From the NCBI GenBank assembly GCA_002317135.1, contig DCIX01000025.1:258809-322808 (forward strand): a stretch of DNA of 64,000 nucleotides, written 5' to 3'. Made by a program: the position numbers and the translations under genes. Below the pieces are notes generated by a model, which had not been told where the DNA came from, searched no databases, and saw nothing but the letters and a program-made list of their open reading frames with translations. The first letter of the stretch is position 1; each line of letters opens with the position of its first letter. Positions 8,979-18,403 of the stretch are shown piece after piece. Origin of the DNA: Bacteroidales bacterium UBA1715. GTDB taxonomy: Bacteria > Bacteroidota > Bacteroidia > Bacteroidales > UBA1715.

Positions 8979-9583
8979 TGGAACTAAATTTTTCTAAATA
9001 TGCCGATGGACTAATTCCGGCAATTATTCAAGATGCAGACACTCGTGTCGTACTTATGCTTGGTTTTATGAATCAAGAAGCATTCGATAAAACAATAAAT
9101 ACTGGCAAAGTCACATTCTATAGCCGTACACGACAAACGTTATGGACCAAAGGAGAAACTTCCGGAAATTTCCTCAACTTCGTTGATGCCAAAGTTGACT
9201 GCGATAAAGATACATTGTTGATAAAAGTTCATCCTATCGGACCTACTTGCCATACTGGTACAGACACCTGCTGGGCAGAAGTTAACGAAGGTGATATTCA
9301 ATTACTTACAAAGCTACAATCACAAATTGATGCAGAATTACAAAGTCTGTCTGAAGGTTCTGACTTAACAAAATTGATGAAAAAAGGCGGAACAAATAAG
9401 ATAGCTCAAGAAGTTGGCGAAAACGCATTGGAGACAATCATCCAATCTACAAACGGAAGCAAAGAAAAGATGCTTGAAAAAAGTTCTGATTTGTTATATC
9501 ATTTCATCGCACTTCTTTCAACAAAAAATATCCGCATCGAAGATGTATTCTCATATCTAAAAGAAAACCGACTACAAAAATAA
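8978..9583 (+). CDS. hisIE: Bifunctional phosphoribosyl-AMP cyclohydrolase / phosphoribosyl-ATP pyrophosphatase
   Basis: 201 residues with two domains. HisI (about 1-105) has LMLGFMNQEA, SRTRQTLWTKGETSGN, the metal site DCDKD and CHTGTDTCW. HisE (about 112-200) has the QEVGENALETI-type pyrophosphatase helices. It catalyses steps 2 and 3 of histidine synthesis. The start codon shares a base with the hisF stop. Confidence 0.97.
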   Translation: MELNFSKYADGLIPAIIQDADTRVVLMLGFMNQEAFDKTINTGKVTFYSRTRQTLWTKGETSGNFLNFVDAKVDCDKDTLLIKVHPIGPTCHTGTDTCWAEVNEGDIQLLTKLQSQIDAELQSLSEGSDLTKLMKKGGTNKIAQEVGENALETIIQSTNGSKEKMLEKSSDLLYHFIALLSTKNIRIEDVFSYLKENRLQK

Positions 9584-9591
9584 CCGAACCT

Positions 9592-11052
9592 ATGTCTGAA
9601 TTAGTAACACTACAACCTTCGTGTATTTGGAAATTCTTCGACGAGATTTGCCAAATTCCTCGTCCGTCAAAACACGAAGAAAAAATCACCGCATATCTGG
9701 TTGATTTCGCAAGAAACCATAGCCTTGCTTACAAGCAAGACACTGTAGGAAATGTGTTCATTGAAAAACCAGCAACGGCAGGATACGAAAACAGAGAAAC
9801 GGTTGTGCTTCAGGCACATGTAGACATGGTTCCACAAAAAAGAAACGACAGCAATCATAATTTCCTAACTGATCCAATCGAAGCATATATAGACGGCAAT
9901 TTCGTCCGCGCAAAAGGCACTACACTTGGTGCAGACAATGGCATTGGTGTTTCTATGATTTTGGCAATTCTTGATTCGAAAGACATTCCTCATGGGCCAA
10001 TTCAAGCGGTGTTTACGATAGATGAAGAGACTGGAATGACTGGTGCATTCGCAATGAAACCATCGGATATTACAGCAAAATATCTTATGAATCTCGACAC
10101 CGAAAATGAGAATGAAATCACTATTGGTTGTGCTGGCGGTTTAGACGCTAATTTTACTTTCGAACTTGAATATTCAAACTTAACCGGACACGAAAAAGTA
10201 TATACGCTTTCGCTTTCTGGACTTACTGGCGGTCATTCTGGGTTTGAAATAATCTTGAGTAGAGCAAACGCGAACAAAGTTCTTTGTGAATTTTTGTACG
10301 CAATTATGGAAAAAACCGACCTTCGATTGATTTCTTTTAATGGCGGAAACATGCGTAATGCTATCCCACGCGAAGCAACGGCTGTAATTGCATTTAACCG
10401 TTCATTTGAGAATTTGTTCCACAAAATGTTCGAACGATTTGTCGAAGATAAAATGTCACAATTTTATCAGACAGATCCTCATTTTTCTTGTATTGCAGCA
10501 GAAACAATTTCCGAAGCAAAAGCTATTTCGCAAGAACAAACAGCAGGAATTATTCGCGCAATTGTAAACTGCCCGAACGGTCCTGTGAAATATGAAAACC
10601 ATAACTGCAAAATCCTGAACACGTCAACAAACCTTTCGTTTGTGAACACAAAAGACGGCAAACTAACAGTAGGATGCCTTCTTCGCAGTATTGACGACAA
10701 TAACAAACACCAACTTGCGAACGCACAAAAGGCAATCTTTGAGTTATATGGTGCAACAGCTTCATTCTCTGGAGAATATCCAGGTTGGCAACCAATATGG
10801 AATTCACAATTGCTTACCGTTGTTTCCAACGCATGCAAAACGGTTTTTGAAACAGAACCAAAAGTTGACATTGTTCACGCAGGTCTTGAATGCGGTATTT
10901 TCGCAGACACATTTCCTGCAATGGAAGCAGTCTCGTTCGGACCAAATATAAAAGGTCCACATTCGCCTAACGAAGTAGTTGAAATTGAATCTGTTGGAAA
11001 GGTTTGGCACGTTCTACAAGAAGCATTGAAAAATATTCCGAATAAGCAATAA
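9592..11052 (+). CDS. pepD: Aminoacyl-histidine dipeptidase (M20C, PepD family)
   Basis: 486 residues, a cytosolic di-zinc dipeptidase for Xaa-His and related dipeptides. M20 metal-site motifs are visible: LQAHVDMV (His and Asp), GADNGIG (bridging Asp), DEETGMTGA (catalytic Glu and metal Glu), and an H-x-G motif near the C-terminus (HAGLECGIF). Its position immediately after hisIE may be incidental or may reflect histidine salvage; that link is inference. Confidence 0.93.
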   Translation: MSELVTLQPSCIWKFFDEICQIPRPSKHEEKITAYLVDFARNHSLAYKQDTVGNVFIEKPATAGYENRETVVLQAHVDMVPQKRNDSNHNFLTDPIEAYIDGNFVRAKGTTLGADNGIGVSMILAILDSKDIPHGPIQAVFTIDEETGMTGAFAMKPSDITAKYLMNLDTENENEITIGCAGGLDANFTFELEYSNLTGHEKVYTLSLSGLTGGHSGFEIILSRANANKVLCEFLYAIMEKTDLRLISFNGGNMRNAIPREATAVIAFNRSFENLFHKMFERFVEDKMSQFYQTDPHFSCIAAETISEAKAISQEQTAGIIRAIVNCPNGPVKYENHNCKILNTSTNLSFVNTKDGKLTVGCLLRSIDDNNKHQLANAQKAIFELYGATASFSGEYPGWQPIWNSQLLTVVSNACKTVFETEPKVDIVHAGLECGIFADTFPAMEAVSFGPNIKGPHSPNEVVEIESVGKVWHVLQEALKNIPNKQ

Positions 11053-12468
11053 ATGAAAAAGTTACAAGACATACTATTGGCAACAGTAGCACTTATTATT
11101 GTAAGTGTTTCTTCGCTTTCCGCACAAAAGAAAATGGAAATCGAAGCGCCGAATGTTATGCCTTTAACTCGAATTTTATTCATTTTCGACGGTTCCTACA
11201 GTATGCTTGGAATGTGGGACAAAACAAGTAAAATGGAGGCTGCCAAAAGCATCTTAATTCCATTTATCGATAGTGTTTCGAAAATTCCTAATGTGGAAGT
11301 CGGTCTTCGTGTGTACGGAAATCGTAGCCCTTTTCCTCCACAAGATTGTACGGATTCCCATCTAGAAGTGCCATTCGGGAAAAATAATCTGCCTGAAATC
11401 GTTAATAAAATTTTGACTTTGAATCCTCACGGAACCACGCCAATTGCCTATTCCATAGAGCAAGCTGGCAAAGACTTCCCAAAAGATTCTACTGCACGAA
11501 ATATCATTTTCCTAATCACCGATGGCGTGGAAGCTTGCGATGGTGATCCATGTGCAATTTCTCGACAATTACAGGAAAAAGGTGTTATTCTAAAACCATT
11601 TATTATCGGTGTGGGTAACGACATTGATTTCAATAAGATTTTTGATTGTGCTGGACATGTTTTTACTGCAAAAAACGAACTTGATTTCTTGCCAATCCTA
11701 AACTTTGCTATGGAACGGGCACTTATCACAACGCCATTACAAGTATATCTTCTCGATGCCTACAAAAAACCTCGTGAAACGGATGTACCAATGACTTTCT
11801 ACGATAATTCCACAGGCTATATCCATTACAATTTTGTTCATTCCGTTATAAAACCTGGCGAGCCAGACATTCTGTTCCTCGACCCATTGGTTTCATACAA
11901 AATAAAAGTGCACACCTTGCCACCTGTTTTTGCCGACAACATTAATTTGGAACCTGGTAAACACACCATTGTAAAAATTGATGTACCACAAGGCTATCTT
12001 GTAGTTGAAAAACCATACGGATTCAGTCTGCAAACACAAATTCCTACAATTGTTCGACAAAAAGGAGACATGAATACGCTCAATGTCCAACAAGCAAATG
12101 AGAAAGTAAAGTACATAACTGGCAAATATGACTTGGAAGTTCTAACCTTGCCTCGCACCTATTTCTACGATGTAGAAATCAAACCAGACGAAGTTAAAAC
12201 CATTAAAGTTGCAGCTCCGGGTTATGTTACATTTACTCGCCCGCAATTCGGAGTTGGGGCAATTTATTTGGATAGAAATACTGATTTGGAATTTGTTACA
12301 AACCTAAGTCCTGAAACAAGAAAAAACGAAGTAATTGCCTTACAACCAGGAAAATATGTCGTAATTTGGCGTGACAAATTCGAAACAGACACAGAAAAAT
12401 CTTACTCCCAATCGTTTGAAATCAAGTCGGGAGGAAATGTATTTATATCGTTAAATCCTAAAAAATAA
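11053..12468 (+). CDS. Secreted von Willebrand factor type A domain protein
   Basis: 471 residues with an N-terminal signal peptide (about 1-25, ending SSLSAQ). The VWA domain (about 36-225) carries a MIDAS metal-binding motif DGSYSMLG, a threonine region HGTTPIAYS and the D in ITDGVEACDGD. The C-terminal half looks like beta-sandwich (PEGA/carboxypeptidase-regulatory-like) repeats. It starts directly after the pepD stop. VWA proteins bind protein partners through a divalent metal; no partner is identifiable here. It is followed by two further unknown genes in the same run. Confidence 0.8.
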   Translation: MKKLQDILLATVALIIVSVSSLSAQKKMEIEAPNVMPLTRILFIFDGSYSMLGMWDKTSKMEAAKSILIPFIDSVSKIPNVEVGLRVYGNRSPFPPQDCTDSHLEVPFGKNNLPEIVNKILTLNPHGTTPIAYSIEQAGKDFPKDSTARNIIFLITDGVEACDGDPCAISRQLQEKGVILKPFIIGVGNDIDFNKIFDCAGHVFTAKNELDFLPILNFAMERALITTPLQVYLLDAYKKPRETDVPMTFYDNSTGYIHYNFVHSVIKPGEPDILFLDPLVSYKIKVHTLPPVFADNINLEPGKHTIVKIDVPQGYLVVEKPYGFSLQTQIPTIVRQKGDMNTLNVQQANEKVKYITGKYDLEVLTLPRTYFYDVEIKPDEVKTIKVAAPGYVTFTRPQFGVGAIYLDRNTDLEFVTNLSPETRKNEVIALQPGKYVVIWRDKFETDTEKSYSQSFEIKSGGNVFISLNPKK

Positions 12469-12473
12469 GATAA

Positions 12474-13331
12474 ATGAGAAAAATAGTTGTTTTCGTTACT
12501 AGTATTCTTCTTTCTTTGGCAGCATTAGCACAAAGACCTACGGCAACAATCAACCAAGTAAATGATTTTGTCGCAAATTCAACATTATATGTGGTACTAA
12601 CAGAAAATCCGCTTTCCGATTACAATTCTGAAATCAGAAAAGCAGTAGAAAAGAACTGGAATGTAACTGGTTGGAAAACAGTATATATGTCTGAATTGGA
12701 AAGCAAGCTTACAAATCCAAACAACGCATTCCTCATTCCTGTTACAATGCAATTCGAAGAAGATAAAGATTCTGTTGAATACACATTCATTAGTTTGCTT
12801 CTTGGCGGTGAATACGAAACAATTAACGACTTGCCAGAAGTTTTCACGTTCCCATTTAGTTACGATGGCGGCGAAGACGAAACAACGTACCAATTGCCTG
12901 CAATTATAAACTTCTTAAACCAACACGTAAAAAACATTCAAAATAATCCAAAATTGTTGAAAGATAGAAAATATACAACGTACTCTTTCGAAAAGAAATC
13001 TGTTGCGAACAAGACAATCTATCTCATTAAAGATGAACAAGATGCATCACTTGACGAAGAAAAAGAAATTCAAGCACTATTCCCATCTGCACCAATTTCA
13101 TTTACCGATGCAATGACACTTGAAAAAGTGATTCGTCGTAAGGAAGCAAATGCATTATTCTTCCACATAATCCGTCCAACAGACGAAGAAATGGTTCCTG
13201 GTAGATGCTATACAATCCTATTAGGAACTGACGGTCAACTTTATTACTTCGGGTTCCATAAAATTACCGACAAAACCCCTGCTGGCCTAACTGCAAAGGA
13301 TTGGAAGACAATCTCTGTAAACAATAAATAA
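12474..13331 (+). CDS. Secreted protein of unknown function
   Basis: 285 residues with a signal peptide (about 1-19, ending LAALAQ). The remainder is soluble and rich in charged residues, and I do not recognise a domain. It contains short strings such as NPLSDYNSEIRKAVEKNW and MVPGRCYTILLGTDGQLYYF. It starts five bases after the VWA gene, so it is probably co-transcribed and may act with it in the periplasm or at the surface. That is inference from context. Confidence 0.75.
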   Translation: MRKIVVFVTSILLSLAALAQRPTATINQVNDFVANSTLYVVLTENPLSDYNSEIRKAVEKNWNVTGWKTVYMSELESKLTNPNNAFLIPVTMQFEEDKDSVEYTFISLLLGGEYETINDLPEVFTFPFSYDGGEDETTYQLPAIINFLNQHVKNIQNNPKLLKDRKYTTYSFEKKSVANKTIYLIKDEQDASLDEEKEIQALFPSAPISFTDAMTLEKVIRRKEANALFFHIIRPTDEEMVPGRCYTILLGTDGQLYYFGFHKITDKTPAGLTAKDWKTISVNNK

Positions 13332-13365
13332 GTTATTCTGAATATACACCATAAAAAATCTAACA

Positions 13366-14100
13366 ATGGAAAACAAAATAACTGATATCCAAGCAATTGT
13401 AAAAGACATCTATTCGTATGTTGCCAACAAACAATCGGCAAACGAAATTCCTGCGATTGAATTGGACATTCTTTTAGAAAAGACTCGTAATTTATACGAC
13501 ACATTTACGCATTTGAAACATGCACCGGTGGCTGTGGAAGAAAAGCACGAACCAATCGTTGCTCCTCAAGAAGTACATCAACCTATACAACAAGAACCTG
13601 TTCAAGTTCAATTTGATCTACAAGAAGAAGTCCAACCAACAATAGTTGAAGTTGTTGAGACACCTGTTCAACCTGAACCAACGCCTATTCAAATAGAGGA
13701 GCCTATTCAAATCCAACATCCTGTTGCTGAACAAATTACAATTCCTGTAGAGCAAGAAAAAGCAGAATCTATACAAACAACTATTCAAGCAAACGAGAGT
13801 CATACGCAATCTATTGCCGAAGCATTGCAATCTCGTGCGACTCAACAAGATTTGGGTAGTAAATTAGGTAAAACACACATTAACGACATAAATACGGCAA
13901 TTCCTCTTGGCGATCGTTTCTCTATTAAAGCGCAACTATTTAATCACAACGAAAATCTTATGGCTGAAACGATTTCAATATTGAATAATTCAGCAAATTA
14001 CGATGAAGCGTTGCAATACATAAAGGAAAAGTTTACTTGGAACTTCGAAGACAAAAAGGTTCAGAAGTTTATGGAATTAGTAGAACGAAGATTTATATAA
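13366..14100 (+). CDS. Cytoplasmic protein with Gln/Glu/Pro/Val-rich linker, Bacteroidales conserved C-terminus
   Basis: 244 residues, no signal peptide. Residues 1-55 form a helical region and about 60-150 are a low-complexity linker of repeated PVQPE/PIQIE-type segments. The C-terminal ~80 residues (HINDINTAIPLGDRFSIKAQLF ... FTWNFEDKKVQKFMELVERRFI) look like a small conserved domain found in Bacteroidales hypothetical proteins. The function is not known. It starts 35 bases after the previous gene and ends four bases before rsmI. Confidence 0.75.
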   Translation: MENKITDIQAIVKDIYSYVANKQSANEIPAIELDILLEKTRNLYDTFTHLKHAPVAVEEKHEPIVAPQEVHQPIQQEPVQVQFDLQEEVQPTIVEVVETPVQPEPTPIQIEEPIQIQHPVAEQITIPVEQEKAESIQTTIQANESHTQSIAEALQSRATQQDLGSKLGKTHINDINTAIPLGDRFSIKAQLFNHNENLMAETISILNNSANYDEALQYIKEKFTWNFEDKKVQKFMELVERRFI

Positions 14101-14103
14101 AAA

Positions 14104-14811
14104 ATGGGAAAATTGATTGTTGTTCCAACTCCTGTTGGAAATCTACAAGATATGACCTTTCGTGCAGTAGAGGTTCTTAAAAATGCTGACTTAATTCTTG
14201 CAGAAGACACACGCACTTCCGGCAACTTGCTCAAGCATTTTGGCATTGAGACAAAAATGGTTGCTCACCACAAATTCAATGAGCACGCCACTCTTGACCG
14301 AACACTCGACACGATACGAGAAAATACAACTACAGCCCTAATCTCCGACGCAGGAACGCCTTCAATCTCTGATCCTGGCTATCTTATTACCAAAAACTGT
14401 ATAGAAAATGGCATAGAAGTAGAATGTCTGCCTGGTGCCACTGCGTTTGTCCCAGCTCTTGTAATGAGCGGATTCACCACAGACAGATTCTGTTTCGAAG
14501 GTTTTCTTCCCCATAAAAAAGGACGCCAAACAAGATTATTGGCACTAAAAGATGAAACACGCACAATCATCTTCTACGAATCACCACATAGAGTGCTTAA
14601 AACATTGTCCCAAATACAAGAATTCATCGGCGAAAGAAATGTCGCGGTTGTACGCGAGATTTCAAAAGTTTACCAAGAAGTAGTTCGTGGCTCCATTCCT
14701 ACTGTTATGGACTTTTTCAAAAAGAAACAACCAAAGGGTGAGTTTGTGCTCTTAGTTGCGGGCAAAGAAGATCCTATTTCAATCGAAGAAGACGACGACG
14801 ATAATGAATAA
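14104..14811 (+). CDS. rsmI: 16S rRNA (cytidine-1402-2'-O)-methyltransferase
   Basis: 235 residues of the SAM-dependent tetrapyrrole-methylase fold; it adds the 2'-O-methyl group at C1402 of 16S rRNA. Motifs seen are LIVVPTPVGNLQDMTFRAV at the N-terminus, AEDTRTSGNLL, ISDAGTPSISDPGY and the glycine-rich PGATAFVPAL. The end is unusually acidic (EEDDDDNE). Its last eight bases overlap tatD. Confidence 0.95.
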   Translation: MGKLIVVPTPVGNLQDMTFRAVEVLKNADLILAEDTRTSGNLLKHFGIETKMVAHHKFNEHATLDRTLDTIRENTTTALISDAGTPSISDPGYLITKNCIENGIEVECLPGATAFVPALVMSGFTTDRFCFEGFLPHKKGRQTRLLALKDETRTIIFYESPHRVLKTLSQIQEFIGERNVAVVREISKVYQEVVRGSIPTVMDFFKKKQPKGEFVLLVAGKEDPISIEEDDDDNE

Positions 14812-15574
14812 CTTCATTATAAATACCCACAGCCACATCTATGACGAGGCGTTCGACTCCGACCGAGAAGAAATATTACAACGTGCAATAAGCCAACGCG
14901 TTACAAAAATTATTTTGCCTGATATAGATTCAACTTCTCGTGAACGAATGTTCACCCTTGCCAATCAACATCCAGAAATGTGCTTCCCTATGTTGGGGAT
15001 TCATCCCACATCAATCAACGAAAACTACCAAAAAGAAGTTGATTTGTTCCTGCAAGAACTTGATAAACACACGATTGTAGGTATTGGCGAAATTGGAATG
15101 GATTTATATTGGGACAAGACATATCTTGAACAACAAGAAGAAGTGCTTAGATTGCAAATGAATATTGCTCAAGAACGAAACCTTCCTGTCGTTCTTCATG
15201 TACGAAAAGCATTTAACGAGACATACAACATTATTCGCTCACTCCCTAATAAACAAAAAGGCATATTTCATTGTTTTTCAGGATCTAAAGAAGAGGCATT
15301 TAAAGCAATAGATTTAGGTTATCATATTGGAATTGGCGGTGTTCTTACATTCAAAACATCGCATTTAGATGAAATTGTCCGTGCTATTCCACGAAATGCC
15401 ATTGTACTCGAAACTGACGATCCATATTTGGCTCCAACTCCACATAGAGGCAAACGCAACGAGCCTGGCTATGTTTCAATAGTAGCAGAAAAACTTGCGG
15501 CAGACCTTAACTGTTCTATAGAAGAAGTTATTGACTTTACTACTGAAAACGCGAAAAGCATTTTTGCTATATAA
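14804..15574 (+). CDS. TatD-family metal-dependent deoxyribonuclease
   Basis: A 256-residue TIM-barrel metallohydrolase. Metal ligands expected for TatD are visible: H9 and H11 in NTHSHIYD, the Glu in GIGEIGMD, His in VLHVRKAF, His in GIFHCFSG, and Asp in LETDDPYLAP. ATG 14804 is used because family proteins begin at this HxH strand; the longer frame lies within rsmI. Its stop directly abuts the stop of the convergent methylase gene, with no spacer. The exact substrate (3'-5' DNA exonuclease or other) is unproven. Confidence 0.93.
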   Translation: MNNFIINTHSHIYDEAFDSDREEILQRAISQRVTKIILPDIDSTSRERMFTLANQHPEMCFPMLGIHPTSINENYQKEVDLFLQELDKHTIVGIGEIGMDLYWDKTYLEQQEEVLRLQMNIAQERNLPVVLHVRKAFNETYNIIRSLPNKQKGIFHCFSGSKEEAFKAIDLGYHIGIGGVLTFKTSHLDEIVRAIPRNAIVLETDDPYLAPTPHRGKRNEPGYVSIVAEKLAADLNCSIEEVIDFTTENAKSIFAI

Positions 15575-16129
15575 CTATTTACCAAACTCCATTTGCTTAA
15601 CGGCTTCCCAAAGTACGATACCACATGTAACCGACACATTAAAGGAATGTTTAGTTCCATATTGTGGTATTTCTAAACATCTGTCGCTCAACGCAATAAC
15701 CTCATTATCCACACCATGAACTTCATTACCAAAAACAAAAGCGTACTTCTTTTGTTTATCGACAGTAAAATCCTGCAACATGGTGCTACCTTCAGCCTGT
15801 TCCACCGAAACAATTTCGTAGCCTTGCGAGCGCAATTCTGCCAACGACTCCTTCGTTTCCTTATAATATGTCCACGGCACTGACAATTGTGCTCCTAACG
15901 CTGTTTTTTGTAATTCCTTATTAGGTGGCACACATGATATACCACAAATATGAACAGCTTCTATACGTAAAGAATCGCCCGTGCGAAATGCAGAGCCAAC
16001 ATTACTAGCACTACGAATATTATCCAATACTACAACTATCGGATGTTTTTCCGATTGTTTATATTCGTCAACGCTAATACGTTGTAGTTCTTCTGTTTCT
16101 AATTTTCTAAAGTTTTCGTTCGATGACAT
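15575..16129 (-). CDS. SpoU/TrmH-family RNA methyltransferase
   Basis: A 184-residue SPOUT-class knot methylase that 2'-O-methylates tRNA or rRNA. All three SpoU motifs are present: motif 1 NIRSASNVGSAFRTGD, motif 2 FVFGNEVHGVD, and motif 3 IPQYGTKHSFNVSVTCGIVLWE. It lacks the N-terminal extension of RlmB-type enzymes, so the target nucleotide cannot be named. It is the last gene of the proA-dxs operon and overlaps the gene before it by 23 bases. Confidence 0.92.
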   Translation of the reverse strand: MSSNENFRKLETEELQRISVDEYKQSEKHPIVVVLDNIRSASNVGSAFRTGDSLRIEAVHICGISCVPPNKELQKTALGAQLSVPWTYYKETKESLAELRSQGYEIVSVEQAEGSTMLQDFTVDKQKKYAFVFGNEVHGVDNEVIALSDRCLEIPQYGTKHSFNVSVTCGIVLWEAVKQMEFGK

Positions 16130-16505
16130 AGGTCTTTATACGGATTTTATCAGCATCAAAAATATCTATAATGTATTTTCCATCAAAAGTACCTTTAATA
16201 TCAAGGAAGACTACATTGTCATCAAAATCTCTTGTATATAACTTCGTATAACCTCTTCGGAAGACAAAATACATTCCCTTTGGATTGGTTGCAGTTAAAC
16301 GAATTGCATTCGATTCTGGAATAACAACACAAGTAAATTCACAATCTAAACTATCCATTGAATAGGACTCTTCTACTTTTATGGTTCCCAATGGATTACC
16401 CACCTCCAACTCTTCTGGAGGTCTAACATATCCACCTGCTGTTACCTGTGCGTTTGCAAACAAAGCACTCATTGCGATAAAGCACGATAAAATTAGCTTT
16501 TTCAT
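16107..16505 (-). CDS. Small secreted protein of unknown function
   Basis: 132 residues with a signal peptide (about 1-19, ending FANAQ). The mature part is predicted beta-rich, with FDGKYIIDIFDADKIRIKTYVIERKL at the end. No family is recognised. It overlaps the dxs stop by four bases (ATGA), so it is translationally coupled to dxs. Confidence 0.75.
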   Translation of the reverse strand: MKKLILSCFIAMSALFANAQVTAGGYVRPPEELEVGNPLGTIKVEESYSMDSLDCEFTCVVIPESNAIRLTATNPKGMYFVFRRGYTKLYTRDFDDNVVFLDIKGTFDGKYIIDIFDADKIRIKTYVIERKL

Positions 16506-18394
16506 TGTTCTATATAATTGGTTTCTATTTGTTTAACAATGCTATCGAAATCGTAACCACATAGTTTATACAACTCTTGCTGCGTTCCATGTGGCACAAA
16601 TTCATCTGGAATACCCATACGAGTAACTTTACCTGAATAATTCATTGTTTCAAGAGCTTCCAATACTGCCGAGCCAAAGCCACCTGCAATAACTCCATCC
16701 TCAATAGTTATTATTGAAGTATAACTTGAAGCAACATCTTGTAATAAACTCACATCAAGCGGCTTTACCCAACGCATATTATATACAGCAACTTGATTTC
16801 CTGTTTGTTCTGCAACGTAGTCCGCAGCTTTTTTAGCTGTATTTCCAACCGGTCCCACCGTTAGAATTGCAAGTTTCTCACCAGCACGAATGCATTCACC
16901 TTTACCGACAGGAAGCATTTCCATGTCTTTTTTCCACTGTAAGAATTCACCATTTCCTCGTGGATAACGAAGTACAAATGGCTGAGGCGTATTATATGCG
17001 GTAAACATCATATTACGCAACTCTATCTCATTCAATGGCACACCTATCGTCATATTTGGAATGGCACGCATGAATGGAATATCCACAATACCATGGTGAG
17101 TAACGCCATCGGCACCGACAAGTCCGGCACGATCAAGACAGAAAATCACATGTAACTTTTGTATTGCAACATCATGTATCACCTGATCATAGGCACGTTG
17201 CATGAATGTAGAGTAGATATTGCAAAATGGTATCAGACCTTCTTTTGCCATACCAGCCGACATTGTTACCGCATGTTGCTCTGCTATACCAACATCAAAT
17301 GCTCGGTCAGGCATTGCTTTCATAAGTATGTTCATGGAACAACCTGTTGCCATTGCCGGTGTAATACCCATAATTCGAGAGTCTTTTTCTGCCAGTTCCA
17401 ACAAGGTTTCCCCAAATACATCTTGATATTTTGGAGGAATCGTATCTTTATCTGGGAGCGGAACCATTTCGCCCGTATTCTTATCAAATTTACGAGGAGC
17501 ATGCCATTCCGTCTGACCTTCTTCAGCAGGCTTAAATCCTTTCCCTTTTTGCGTTTGTATATGCAAAATCTTAGGACCGTTTATCTTTTGGATATCTTGT
17601 AAAGTTCTCGTTAATTGGAACACATTATGACCATCTACAGGTCCGAAATAACGGAAACCAAGCGATTCAAACAGATTCGATTCCTTAAAAAACAATGACT
17701 TCAATCCATGGCCGAGTTTTCGGAAGAATTCCTGAACATTTAGTCCAAGGTCACTCAATTTAGTAGAAAAATTCCAGGTTTTATCGCGAAGTCTGTTGTA
17801 TGTCTGCGATGTTATAACATCTATTAAATACTGATGAAGCCCACCAACATTAGCGTCAATCGCCATATCGTTGTCGTTCAAAATCACCAACAAGTTTGCC
17901 TTACTGCCACCAGCATAATCAAGTGCTTCAAAGGCTTCACCACCTGTCAATGCACCATCACCAATCACAGCCACAATCTGACGGTTGTCGCCTTTTGCCT
18001 TTGCCGCCAAAGCCATTCCCGTTGCTGCCGAAATGGAAATTGACGAGTGACCAGCTATAAAACTATCATATTCACTTTCTTGTGGGTTTGGAAAACCTGC
18101 AATACCATTCAATTTTCTATTAGTATGAAAAACTTTCCGTCTTCCGGTAAGGATTTTATGGCTATATGCCTGATGGCCAACATCCCACACGATTCTATCT
18201 TCTGGCGTATTAAACGCATAATGCAACGCCACAGTCAACTCTACAGTACCCAAACTCGCACCAAAATGACCGGGATTACGACTTGCCTCGTCAATAATAA
18301 AGTCACGCAATTCCTTGCAAACTTGCGGAAGTTGTTCCACATTCAGTTTGCGTAAATCGTCAGGAGTTTCTATATGATCGAGTAAATTTTCCAA
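16502..18394 (-). CDS. dxs: 1-deoxy-D-xylulose-5-phosphate synthase
   Basis: 630 residues, the normal length. A thiamine-diphosphate enzyme catalysing the first step of the MEP isoprenoid pathway from pyruvate and glyceraldehyde-3-phosphate. Seen are the DVGHQAYSHKILTGRR region, the ThDP/Mg motif GDGALTGGEAFEAL...NDNDMAID, the transketolase pyrimidine domain with GIAEQHAVTMSAGMA, and DRAGLVGADGVTHHG. It lies 10 bases after the Mur-ligase gene in the same operon. It may feed quinone and undecaprenyl-phosphate synthesis. Confidence 0.97.
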   Translation of the reverse strand: MENLLDHIETPDDLRKLNVEQLPQVCKELRDFIIDEASRNPGHFGASLGTVELTVALHYAFNTPEDRIVWDVGHQAYSHKILTGRRKVFHTNRKLNGIAGFPNPQESEYDSFIAGHSSISISAATGMALAAKAKGDNRQIVAVIGDGALTGGEAFEALDYAGGSKANLLVILNDNDMAIDANVGGLHQYLIDVITSQTYNRLRDKTWNFSTKLSDLGLNVQEFFRKLGHGLKSLFFKESNLFESLGFRYFGPVDGHNVFQLTRTLQDIQKINGPKILHIQTQKGKGFKPAEEGQTEWHAPRKFDKNTGEMVPLPDKDTIPPKYQDVFGETLLELAEKDSRIMGITPAMATGCSMNILMKAMPDRAFDVGIAEQHAVTMSAGMAKEGLIPFCNIYSTFMQRAYDQVIHDVAIQKLHVIFCLDRAGLVGADGVTHHGIVDIPFMRAIPNMTIGVPLNEIELRNMMFTAYNTPQPFVLRYPRGNGEFLQWKKDMEMLPVGKGECIRAGEKLAILTVGPVGNTAKKAADYVAEQTGNQVAVYNMRWVKPLDVSLLQDVASSYTSIITIEDGVIAGGFGSAVLEALETMNYSGKVTRMGIPDEFVPHGTQQELYKLCGYDFDSIVKQIETNYIEQ

Positions 18395-18403
18395 AATGGT
18401 GGA

